Shown here: positions 1 to 5,507 of the stretch, piece by piece
Numbering within the stretch: position 1 is the stretch's first letter
How the letters are laid out: every line of letters starts with the position of its first letter
DNA from: Gemmatimonadota bacterium
GTDB taxonomy: Bacteria > JAAXHH01
NCBI GenBank assembly: GCA_026713285.1
Contig: JAPOOT010000371.1
Location: 1-7,009, forward strand
Direction of reading: 5' to 3'
DNA: 7,009 nt
Translations under genes and position numbers: made by a program
The notes under the pieces: model-generated
Told to the model about the DNA's origin: nothing
Database searches by the model: none
Seen by the model: only the letters and a program-made list of their open reading frames with translations

Positions 1-24
1 ATTTCATACTCGAGAAGTGGAACT

Positions 25-30
25 GAGGAG
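25..30 (+). promoter_or_regulatory. Ribosome binding site of phyH-like gene 1
   Basis: GAGGAG lies 8 nt upstream of the ATG at 39. It is a strong Shine-Dalgarno match and fixes that start. Only 38 bp precede the gene, so no promoter can be judged and the operon may begin outside the window. Confidence 0.75.
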
Positions 31-38
31 GCGCTGCA

Positions 39-842
39 ATGGCGGAGATCAGACCGACGATGACCGACGACGACGTGATGGATTTCGTGGCGAAAGGTTA
101 CGCGGTGCTTGAAGAAATGGTGGATCCCGGTTTCAACACGCAGTGCCGCAACGTAAAGGTCGGCCGCGCGAAGGAACTGGTCGGTTCACCCGATTTCGTC
201 CGAGAAGTCCTGCTCCATCCGCGGTTGGCGGGCGTGATACGTTCGCTGCTCGGCGCCAACTTCCTGATGCCGACAGGCGGCCATCACCACCTCATAAACG
301 AGCCGGTGGCGGGACAGGACTGGCATTCGGACGGCATTTCCGGCCAGGGTTACGAGATCAACGAACTCCAGTGCTACTATTATCCGCAGGACGTGGGGAT
401 CGAAGACGGCCCGACCATGATCCTTCCGGGTTCCCACTGCCGGGCGGTCAACCGCGACGCCCTCGCCCACTACGGCGATCTCACGGGCCAGCTTTCGCTC
501 GTCGTGAAGGCCGGCACCGTGGCCATAACCCGGTACGGCATCTGGCACCGGGCCGGCCCGAAGCTCAATCACAAACCCCGCAGCATGATCAAATTCTCCT
601 ACTTCCGCAATGCGCCGCCGCAGCGCGACTGGCTCATCGATTCGGAAGAAATCCCCGTGTACCGCGACCGGCCGGCCGCGCCTTACACGAGCGGAGTGGA
701 ATCCTACCGGGACCTGAGGCGCCGCATCCACACTTGGAACTGGCTGTGCGGGCTCAGCGAGGAGGAGTCCATGGCCCACGATCGGTGGCGGCCCGCCTAC
801 GAGACCGGCACGCAGCCTGTCGAGGAAGTCGCCCTGCAGTGA
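39..842 (+). CDS. Phytanoyl-CoA dioxygenase (PhyH) family protein 1
   Basis: Predicted cytoplasmic non-haem Fe(II)/2-oxoglutarate-dependent oxygenase of the PhyH family, 267 aa, a normal length for bacterial members. Seen in the sequence: the iron-binding HxD is H96/D98 in QDWHSDG, the distal iron ligand is H170 in GIWHRAGPK, and R181 sits 11 residues after it, the spacing at which PhyH proteins place the arginine that binds the 2-oxoglutarate carboxylate. EDGPTMILPGSH (about 122-133) is the usual family strand preceding the distal histidine. The N-terminal GYAVLEEMVDP matches the usual family opening. There is no signal peptide or membrane segment. It is the first of a rightward gene series with a second PhyH gene 121 bp downstream. 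Family members hydroxylate varied small molecules, so the substrate cannot be named. The catalytic set is complete, so activity is expected. The family assignment is firm; the role in catabolism is inferred from the neighbours. Confidence 0.93.
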   Translation: MAEIRPTMTDDDVMDFVAKGYAVLEEMVDPGFNTQCRNVKVGRAKELVGSPDFVREVLLHPRLAGVIRSLLGANFLMPTGGHHHLINEPVAGQDWHSDGISGQGYEINELQCYYYPQDVGIEDGPTMILPGSHCRAVNRDALAHYGDLTGQLSLVVKAGTVAITRYGIWHRAGPKLNHKPRSMIKFSYFRNAPPQRDWLIDSEEIPVYRDRPAAPYTSGVESYRDLRRRIHTWNWLCGLSEEESMAHDRWRPAYETGTQPVEEVALQ

Positions 843-963
843 TTTGGCCGGACGCTGATTCGAGCGGACGCCGCGGACCGGGCGATGGCCAGGCCGGCCG
901 GCCGTTGATCCGCCAAACCTTGCGCTGGTCGGACAAGCATCCCATGTTAGCCGGAATCACACC
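843..963. other. Intergenic gap between phyH-like 1 and phyH-like 2
   Basis: 121 bp, very GC-rich, with a run of CCGG/GGCC repeats around 890-904 including the 8-bp palindrome GGCCGGCC. I see no convincing promoter or U-tracted terminator. The ATG at 944 opens only a 7-codon frame ending on the TGA that overlaps the start of the next gene. Co-transcription of the flanking genes is plausible. Confidence 0.5.
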
Positions 964-1767
964 ATGACAGAGGAATCCTTTCAAGCCCACGTGCTGGACC
1001 TGAAGGTTGAGGGATACACCATTCTGACGGACCAGTTGACGGCAGAGGAATGCGCGGAAGCGCGAAGGGAACTCGAGGCACGTTACCCCGACCGCGAGCG
1101 GGGCAGTTTCGAATGGCTCTTCAACAAGGCGCGGGTATTCGAACGGTTCTATCAGCTTCCCGACCATCTGAGGCTGACGAGACACTTCCTGGGCCCCGAC
1201 GCGCTCCTGAGCGCCGTGTACGGATCGGTGGTGATGCCCGGCGAGGGTGGCCACGGGCTGCATTCCGACAGCGGCATCACCGGTCACAATCGGGACGCAT
1301 CCATGCCGGAAGCCGACGAGGGCCGGCGGATAACGAGCCATTCGATCGCCTTGAACACGATCTTCTGCCTGAGCGCCTTTACCGAGACGAACGGCGCCAC
1401 CGAGTTCGTCCCGGGCAGCCACCGGTACGAGTACCTCGACGTGCCAGATTCGGCCTATGACAACGCCCGGACCGCCGTCGCTCCAGAAGGATCGGTCGTG
1501 CTCTTCGACGTGAACACCTGGCACGGCACGACGAAGAACCGGACAGACCAGCCGCGCTACGCGGTGTTGAGCCCCTGGCGGCGACGTTGGACCAGGTGCG
1601 AGTATGAATTGCCCCGCGTGGTCAAGCCCGACGTGCTCGAACGGGCGGGTGAAGACGGACCGGTCATCTTCGGGTTCCAGGCCCAGTCGCCCTACACGGA
1701 ACTGTGGCAGTGGGACCGTGAAGAGGGCGGCCCGAAACCGGAGTTCAGCCACTTGCGGCGGGAGTGA
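964..1767 (+). CDS. Phytanoyl-CoA dioxygenase (PhyH) family protein 2
   Basis: Second Fe(II)/2-oxoglutarate oxygenase of the PhyH family, also 267 aa but clearly diverged from the first and not a recent duplicate. Seen: HxD at H100/D102 in GLHSDSGITG, distal histidine H187 in NTWHGTTKN, and R198 exactly 11 residues later as the probable 2-oxoglutarate anchor. TNGATEFVPGSH (142-153) is the family strand before the distal histidine. The opening LKVEGYTILTDQLTAEE is typical of the N-terminal helix and strand. The start at 964 has only a weak purine stretch (CCGGAA) upstream, so translation may be modest. It sits between another PhyH gene and an enolase-superfamily gene, all rightward. Some PhyH relatives act on amino acids, phosphonates, ectoine or terpenoid-like compounds; nothing visible selects one of these. 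Family assignment is confident, substrate unknown. Confidence 0.92.
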   Translation: MTEESFQAHVLDLKVEGYTILTDQLTAEECAEARRELEARYPDRERGSFEWLFNKARVFERFYQLPDHLRLTRHFLGPDALLSAVYGSVVMPGEGGHGLHSDSGITGHNRDASMPEADEGRRITSHSIALNTIFCLSAFTETNGATEFVPGSHRYEYLDVPDSAYDNARTAVAPEGSVVLFDVNTWHGTTKNRTDQPRYAVLSPWRRRWTRCEYELPRVVKPDVLERAGEDGPVIFGFQAQSPYTELWQWDREEGGPKPEFSHLRRE

Positions 1768-1908
1768 CGTCCTGTTGGGCGGGCGAAATCAATCGAGCCA
1801 ATCGACGCGCTCGAACCCGGGCAAGATGCGGTCGGACTGGAGCGATAATCAGCCGCGCCCAGCGATGAAATTGGCCGGAATCTGTATGAAAGCGTCCAAA
1901 GGCAACGC
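1768..1908. other. Intergenic gap with inverted repeat TCGAGC-N10-GCTCGA
   Basis: 141 bp between phyH-like 2 and the enolase-superfamily gene. A perfect inverted repeat has arms at 1793-1798 and 1809-1814 with a 10-nt spacer, which could be a hairpin or a binding site. No U-tract follows. A GATAAT at 1844-1849 resembles a -10 box but has no matching -35. A 15-codon frame from 1865 ends in an ATGA overlap with the next start and is probably fortuitous. Confidence 0.4.
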
Positions 1909-3030
1909 ATGAAAATCACCGATGTGAAAGTGCACCTGGTAGAGTCCTGGCGCAAATCGACGGACATCGGCTCGCCGTGGATTTTCGTCCAGGTCTATAC
2001 CGACGAAGGTGTCGTGGGGCTGGGCGACGCCACGAACTGGCCGGGCGGTACGATCATCGCCCAATCCGTGGAGGAACTGGGCAAGCTCATCATCGGAGAG
2101 GATCCCTTCCACATAGAGTACCTTTACCACCGCATGTACTACGCCCTGGAGCAGATCGGGCAGACCGGCGCAGTCATCGCGGCCGTCAGCGGCATCGAGA
2201 TCGCCCTCTGGGACATCGTGGGCAAGGTCACAGGCCAGCCCATCTACAACCTCATTGGCGGACCGTGCCGCGACCGCATTAGGTTCTACAGCCATGCTTC
2301 CGACCCGGAGGAATGCGCGGAGCTGGCCGCCAAGGGCGTTACCGCCATCAAGGCGTACTTCCCCTCGGATCCGCTGGTCAAAGGGGAACGCATTGACTCG
2401 CCTCGCTCCGTCACGCTGAAGGAAGAGAAGATGGCCCTGGAACACATGCGCCGGTGCCGCGAAGCCGTGGGCGACGGGGTGGACCTCTGCACCGACGTGG
2501 GATGACGGTACACCACCAGCGCGGCGATCCGCATCGGCAACCGCCTGGAGGAGATCGGCCTGCTGTTCTACGAGGAACCGGTCCACCCGGAGAACGTCGA
2601 CGCCCTGGCCCGGGTGACCGCGTCCGTCAACGTGCCCGTTTGCGTGGGCGAACGGCGGTATACGCGCTTCGGCTTCCGGGACCTGATCGCCGCCCAGGCG
2701 GTGGACATGATCATGCCCGACGTGGTGCGCACGGGCGGCATCATGGAGACCAAGAAGATCGCCGCCATGGCGGAAAGCTACTACATGCAGGTCTCGCCAC
2801 ACAATCCGAACAGCGCTTTGTCGACTACGGCGAGCCTTCACGTCATGGCCAACATCCCGAACGCCCTGGTGCTGGAATACGTGGACGACAAATGGGATGC
2901 GCCCTGGCGAAACGACCTGCTGACCGATCCGCCGGTCGTGGAAAGCGGCTATTTCAGGTTGCCTGAGAAACCGGGACTGGGGACAGAACTGAACATGGAC
3001 GTCGTTGAGAAATATCGTTTCGAAGGATAA
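1909..3030 (+). pseudogene. Mandelate racemase/galactonate dehydratase-like enolase-superfamily gene, interrupted by in-frame TGA
   Basis: The frame reads 198 codons to a TGA at 2503-2505, then continues in the same frame for 174 more codons to the TAA at 3028-3030. With the TGA read through, the 373-residue product is normal for the family and convincingly an enolase-superfamily acid-sugar dehydratase or related enzyme. Metal ligands would be D196, E222 and E248, each 26 apart, the same spacing as in mandelate racemase (D195/E221/E247). D271 and H298 form the family Asp-His pair and E323 the last-strand glutamate. GERRYTRFGF and SPHNP are strong galactonate-dehydratase-type signatures. The TGA replaces a residue in the loop DVG*RYT just after D196, usually Gly in relatives, so GGA to TGA is a one-base explanation. 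It is either a real nonsense mutation or a sequence error; the first fragment alone lacks most of the active site. AAAGG 6 nt before the ATG is a modest ribosome site. The next gene starts 13 bp downstream. Confidence 0.85.
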
Positions 3031-3035
3031 GGGAG
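3031..3035 (+). promoter_or_regulatory. Ribosome binding site deciding the cupin gene start
   Basis: GGGAG (within AAGGGAG-like context just after the previous TAA) lies 8 nt before the ATG at 3044. This favours 3044 over the in-frame upstream GTG or ATG-like start at 3005, which would overlap the preceding gene and add 13 residues unlike the family. Confidence 0.65.
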
Positions 3036-3043
3036 CTGGCGAT

Positions 3044-4249
3044 ATGCAATTGCATGACGACAAGCAGACCAACCGCGCGGACAACATCCAGGGCGCCGAG
3101 ATCCGGCTGCCGACCTCGGATCTGTCCGCGGACCTGGCCTTCTTCATGAAGACCCTGGGGTTCCGCATGGACAAGATCTACCCCGCCGACTACCCGTCGG
3201 TTTCCGTGCTCTCCGGCCACGGGCTCACCATCCGGCTGGAGCAGGGCGCGTCCGAACCGCCGGGCACAATACGAATCCTGTGTCGCGATCCGGCGGTCCT
3301 GGCCGGCGGCCGGACCGAACTCACCGCGCCTAACGGCACACGGGTCGAGATCGCTCGGGCCGATCCACCGCTGGAGATCCCGCCTACGGAGCACGCCTTC
3401 CTCGTGCGGAGACTGAAGGACAACACACCCTGGGTGATCGGCCGCGCCGGCATGCACTACCGCGACCTGGTACCAGGCCGCCTGGGCGGGAGCATCATCG
3501 CCTCCCACATCCGGATCCCCGACGCAGGTCCCGTTCCCGACGTAGTACACTATCATACGGTGGGATTCCAGTTGATCTTCTGTTACCGGGGCGAGGTGAA
3601 ACTCGTCTACGAGGACCAGGGGCCGCCTTTCATGCTCAAGGCGGGGGACTGCGTGATCCAACCCCCGGAAATCCGGCATCGCGTGCTCGAATCTTCCGAC
3701 AACCTGCAGGTGATCGAAATCGGCGTGCCCGCGGACCACGTGACCACCATCGACCACGAGGTCGAGTTGCCAACAGGAGTGCTGAACCCCGATCGCGTCT
3801 TCGGCGGTCAGACATTCTGCCGCCACCAGCTCAAGGACGCGATCTGGGAACCCTGGAGACTAGCGGGATTCGAAGCCCGGGAAACAGGGATCGGCGAGGC
3901 GACGGGCGGCGTGGCATCGGTGCAGGTCGCCCGGGTGAACGGCGACTCGAATGGCTCCGCGCAGGGAAAGCCGAACGGCGGCGAATACGGAGGCCCCGGC
4001 GGAGGAGGCGAACAGGGAAACCCGAACAGCGCGGAACAGGTCACGAGCCACACGGGCGATATCCTCTTCACCTTCGTCATGGAAGGCGAGGTGACGCTGA
4101 ATGGGGAAGAACAGGGCGCCCACCGGCTGGAGGCGGGAGACGCCTACGTGATACCGCCGCACACGAAGACGTCGCTAACGGACCGCTCCGACGACCTCGA
4201 GCTGCTCGAGGTGGCGCTGCCCGCGCGTTTCGATACTATCGTGCACTGA
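3044..4249 (+). CDS. VOC (glyoxalase-like) plus double-cupin protein
   Basis: A 401-residue protein from the ATG at 3044. Residues about 17-105 look like a single VOC/glyoxalase-type module (IRLPTSDLSADLAFFMKTLGF, then a strand ending in LTIRLEQG and NGTRVEIA). Residues about 147-240 form a cupin: H169 and H171 in VHYHTVGFQ, with Q176 where the motif usually has Glu, and H212 in QPPEIRH as the motif-2 histidine. A second cupin spans about 285-398 (GEVTLNG, GDAYVIPPHTKTSL); its usual final histidine position appears to be Thr, so its metal site may be lost. A Gly/Asn/Gln-rich stretch, residues about 299-333, interrupts the second cupin after its first strand. No signal peptide or membrane segment. 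It follows the dehydratase-like gene by 13 bp and was probably co-transcribed with it. It could be an isomerase, dioxygenase or ligand sensor for the pathway; the domains are clear, the reaction is not. Confidence 0.82.
   Translation: MQLHDDKQTNRADNIQGAEIRLPTSDLSADLAFFMKTLGFRMDKIYPADYPSVSVLSGHGLTIRLEQGASEPPGTIRILCRDPAVLAGGRTELTAPNGTRVEIARADPPLEIPPTEHAFLVRRLKDNTPWVIGRAGMHYRDLVPGRLGGSIIASHIRIPDAGPVPDVVHYHTVGFQLIFCYRGEVKLVYEDQGPPFMLKAGDCVIQPPEIRHRVLESSDNLQVIEIGVPADHVTTIDHEVELPTGVLNPDRVFGGQTFCRHQLKDAIWEPWRLAGFEARETGIGEATGGVASVQVARVNGDSNGSAQGKPNGGEYGGPGGGGEQGNPNSAEQVTSHTGDILFTFVMEGEVTLNGEEQGAHRLEAGDAYVIPPHTKTSLTDRSDDLELLEVALPARFDTIVH
3962..4040 (+). repeat. In-frame diverged direct repeat coding a Gly/Asn-rich insert
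   Basis: CAGGGAAAGCCGAACGGC at 3962 recurs as CAGGGAAACCCGAACAGC at 4013, 51 bp (17 codons) later, giving QGKPNGGE and QGNPNSAE in the protein. The spacing keeps frame, as expected of an internal duplication in a flexible linker. Between the copies lies a Gly-rich run (GGPGGGG). Confidence 0.6.
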
Positions 4250-4278
4250 TCATGACCTACATCAGGCCATGCCAGGTA

Positions 4279-4298
4279 CCGGCCGCGCAATCGGCCGG
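4279..4298. terminator. GC-rich hairpin between convergent genes
   Basis: CCGGCCG (4279-4285), 6-nt loop CGCAAT, CGGCCGG (4292-4298) gives a perfect 7-bp all-GC stem, 30 bp past the cupin stop and about 110 bp past the stop of the convergent phyH-like gene. No T-tract follows on either strand, so it is a weak terminator candidate by the intrinsic model. It also lies inside the leftmost tail-repeat copy. Confidence 0.35.
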
Positions 4299-4448
4299 AT
4301 GCCCGGTACATGCCCAGGCCGGACCGGAGCACGTGTCGTCACACGCCCAGCACTCCGCGCAGCCTGTCCGAGGCCCGGTACAACCAATGCCGCTTCGGAG
4401 CACGTGTCGTCACACGCCCAGCACTCCGCGCAGCCGGCCGGAAGCCCG
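4282..4448 (-). repeat. Three tandem copies of the third phyH gene's 3' tail (period 71-72 bp)
   Basis: Read on the minus strand, RASGRLRG is encoded at 4425-4448 (inside the phyH-like gene), as RASDRLRG at 4354-4377, and again as RASGRLRG at 4282-4305. The first two share an exact 40-bp block (4325-4364 and 4396-4435), including the gene's TGA stop; the leftmost copy is more diverged and continues as RYLAWPD instead of VLGV-stop. The pattern looks like successive duplication of the gene's end into the convergent gap. A spacing of 71 bp between the two right copies is not a multiple of three, so the outer copies are not extensions of the gene. Confidence 0.75.
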
Positions 4449-5207
4449 CTTCAGCACCGTGGGCGGCACGGGCACGTGGTTGTACTCGGAGAAGCGCCTG
4501 TGGGCCCAGCGGGCGGAGTACTGGGACTGAAAGACATAGCGCATCCGGTTGGAGGTGACGGGCGCTCCCCGGTGCCAGCACTGGTTGTTCTGCAGGTAGA
4601 CGTCGCCCGCCTTGCATAACGCCGAGACCGGTCCCCTTCCTTCGAACTCCGGATTTTCCTGGCTGTTGGGATCTCGGCCGGAATACTGGCTGCCCGGCAC
4701 GAACTGCGTCGGTCCGTCCTCGATCGTGTCGATGTCGGTAAGGGCCATCTGGATGGTAAACCACTGCACCGGCATGCGGATGCGAGGGTCGTGGCGGGGC
4801 ACGTCTTCCGGCAGCGGAAACTCCACCCGATCGTCCACGTGCCACAGCGAAATGGCCTGTCCCGGCGCGTTCCGGATCACGTTCTGCCCGCAGAACTTGC
4901 AATCCTCGCCCACGACCGCTTCCGCCAGGCTCAGGATCGGTTCCCGTATCAGCATGTCCACGAACACCGCGTCCAGTTCCAGGGTGTTACGCAGTACGAA
5001 ACCGTCCCCCTGGCCGCTCACGTAGTCGGTGCCGGCGAGCACGGGATCGTTGAAACAAAGGTCCGTCACCTCGCGGAGGGCATCGATTTCATCCCGGGTC
5101 AGCACCCCGGGGATGAGGGCGAACCCGTCCCGGTGAAAGTCCTCGAGCGTTCGTTCCATCTGGGCGTCGTCAAGGCGCTCGCCCGGAAGTATGCGTTTGG
5201 AAATCAC
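4410..5207 (-). CDS. Phytanoyl-CoA dioxygenase (PhyH) family protein 3
   Basis: A 265-residue Fe(II)/2-oxoglutarate oxygenase on the opposite strand, starting at GTG (5205-5207). Seen: HxD at H123/D125 in LWHVDD, distal H212 in CWHRGAP, and R223 11 residues later (R221 is an alternative anchor). The stretch EDGPTQFVPGSQ (163-174) is the family strand before the distal ligand, and FHRDGFALIPGVLTRDEI (24-41) the typical N-terminal element. It has no signal peptide or membrane span. The C-terminus is unusual: it ends in RASGRLRGVLGV, a tail repeated in the DNA just downstream, so the original 3' end may have been remodelled. It converges on the cupin gene and diverges from the methyltransferase-HNH gene, so it is its own transcription unit. 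Its substrate is unknown, but proximity to two other PhyH genes and a dehydratase suggests the same pathway. A weak leftward promoter candidate is listed separately. Confidence 0.93.
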   Translation of the reverse strand: MISKRILPGERLDDAQMERTLEDFHRDGFALIPGVLTRDEIDALREVTDLCFNDPVLAGTDYVSGQGDGFVLRNTLELDAVFVDMLIREPILSLAEAVVGEDCKFCGQNVIRNAPGQAISLWHVDDRVEFPLPEDVPRHDPRIRMPVQWFTIQMALTDIDTIEDGPTQFVPGSQYSGRDPNSQENPEFEGRGPVSALCKAGDVYLQNNQCWHRGAPVTSNRMRYVFQSQYSARWAHRRFSEYNHVPVPPTVLKRASGRLRGVLGV

Positions 5208-5213
5208 GGTTAT

Positions 5214-5218
5214 CTCCT
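5214..5218 (-). promoter_or_regulatory. Ribosome binding site supporting the GTG start
   Basis: On the minus strand AGGAG is followed by ATAACC and then GTG, a 6-nt spacer. This strong match supports GTG at 5205-5207 as the initiation codon of phyH-like gene 3. Confidence 0.8.
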
Positions 5219-5261
5219 ATCGGCCGGCGCGTACACAGGACACGTCAGGCAAACGCTGCCG

Positions 5262-5289
5262 GCAAACACCAGCGACAGTCGCGGTTTGC
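5262..5289. repeat. Composite nested inverted repeat
   Basis: Outer arms GCAAAC (5262-5267) and GTTTGC (5284-5289) enclose the odd palindrome GCGAC-A-GTCGC (5272-5282). GGCAAAC also occurs directly at 5249-5255. In the leftward transcript this would be a 5' leader hairpin; on DNA it could be an operator upstream of the -35 box at 5306. Confidence 0.45.
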
Positions 5290-5305
5290 AGACGCATTGG
5301 ATTGC

Positions 5306-5333
5306 TTGACATCTACCGTCTTCCGACTAATAT
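5306..5333 (+). promoter_or_regulatory. Sigma70-type promoter facing the methyltransferase-HNH gene
   Basis: TTGACA (5306-5311), a 16-bp spacer, then TAATAT (5328-5333): a consensus -35 box and a near-consensus -10 box. Transcription would begin near 5340, giving a leader of roughly 170 nt before the ATG at 5508. It is a sequence-only prediction. Confidence 0.65.
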
Positions 5334-5345
5334 GGCATGACCATA
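5331..5345. promoter_or_regulatory. Operator-like inverted repeat over the -10 and start site
   Basis: TATGG (5331-5335), 5-bp spacer, CCATA (5341-5345) is a perfect inverted repeat overlapping the rightward -10 box and expected start point. This position is classic for a repressor site, but no regulator gene is visible nearby. Confidence 0.4.
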
Positions 5346-5373
5346 GATTATGTCTTCCAAATGGAATATCCAA
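5345..5373 (-). promoter_or_regulatory. Weak leftward promoter candidate for phyH-like gene 3
   Basis: On the minus strand TTGGAT (5373-5368), a 17-bp spacer, then TAATCT (5350-5345). Transcription would start near 5338 and give a leader of about 130 nt. It overlaps the rightward promoter region, so the two units might share control. Confidence 0.3.
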
Positions 5374-5393
5374 CCGTTTTCCCGATTGTACCG

Positions 5394-5405
5394 TGCGCAT
5401 GCGCA
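5394..5405. repeat. 12-bp perfect palindrome TGCGCATGCGCA
   Basis: A fully self-complementary site in the leader before the methyltransferase-HNH gene. A second 12-bp inverted repeat, TTCCA-AA-TGGAA, lies at 5355-5366. Either may bind a dimeric protein; chance is also possible for a sequence this short. Confidence 0.35.
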
Positions 5406-5507
5406 GGATTCCAGTCAAAAATCAACGCCTGCCCGCATGAAGGGTGAAAACGCCAGTCAGTCCAACCACGCCTATCCCGGCAGTCCGCGACAGTCTTGCC
5501 TATCCGC

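Larger units (their letters stand above)
5208..5507. other. Divergent regulatory region
   Basis: A 300-bp non-coding stretch between the leftward phyH-like gene and the rightward methyltransferase-HNH gene, visibly more AT-rich from about 5300 to 5430 than its neighbours. It holds the phyH ribosome site, a composite inverted repeat (5262-5289), a sigma70-type rightward promoter, a weaker leftward promoter, and three short palindromes (5331-5345, 5355-5366, 5394-5405). A 36-codon frame at 5337-5447 is probably not a gene. Confidence 0.6.

Noticed and set aside
754..1752. 332-codon open frame on the minus strand opposite phyH-like 2
   Set aside because: Antisense shadow of a clear PhyH gene; no recognisable domain or ribosome site.
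2503..2505. TGA as a selenocysteine codon
   Set aside because: The position corresponds to a loop glycine in relatives, not a Cys or Sec site, and only a tiny 4-bp hairpin lies downstream, with no convincing bacterial SECIS.
2614..3030. Separate 138-codon gene after the TGA
   Set aside because: It begins with GTG mid-barrel, without a ribosome site, and is simply the second half of the same enolase-superfamily gene.
1849..3174. 441-codon open frame on the minus strand across the dehydratase-like gene
   Set aside because: It lies antisense to a gene with a full set of family catalytic residues, its composition (many His, Val, Arg, Asp) is typical of GC-rich shadow frames, and it matches no recognisable domain.
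2954..3826. 290-codon minus-strand frame opposite the VOC-cupin gene
   Set aside because: Shadow frame; the plus-strand frame has VOC and cupin motifs and a good ribosome site.
4325..4435. CRISPR-like direct repeats
   Set aside because: Only two exact 40-bp units plus one degenerate copy, and the repeat is the 3' coding end of the phyH gene, so it is a tandem duplication.
4252..4619. Three overlapping plus-strand frames rich in Arg, Pro and His in the convergent gap
   Set aside because: They arise from the repeated GC-rich tail and the antisense of phyH-like gene 3; no ribosome site or domain.
5337..5447. 36-codon ORF just after the rightward promoter
   Set aside because: Its ATG would sit at or before the predicted transcription start, it has no ribosome site and no recognisable composition; probably chance.
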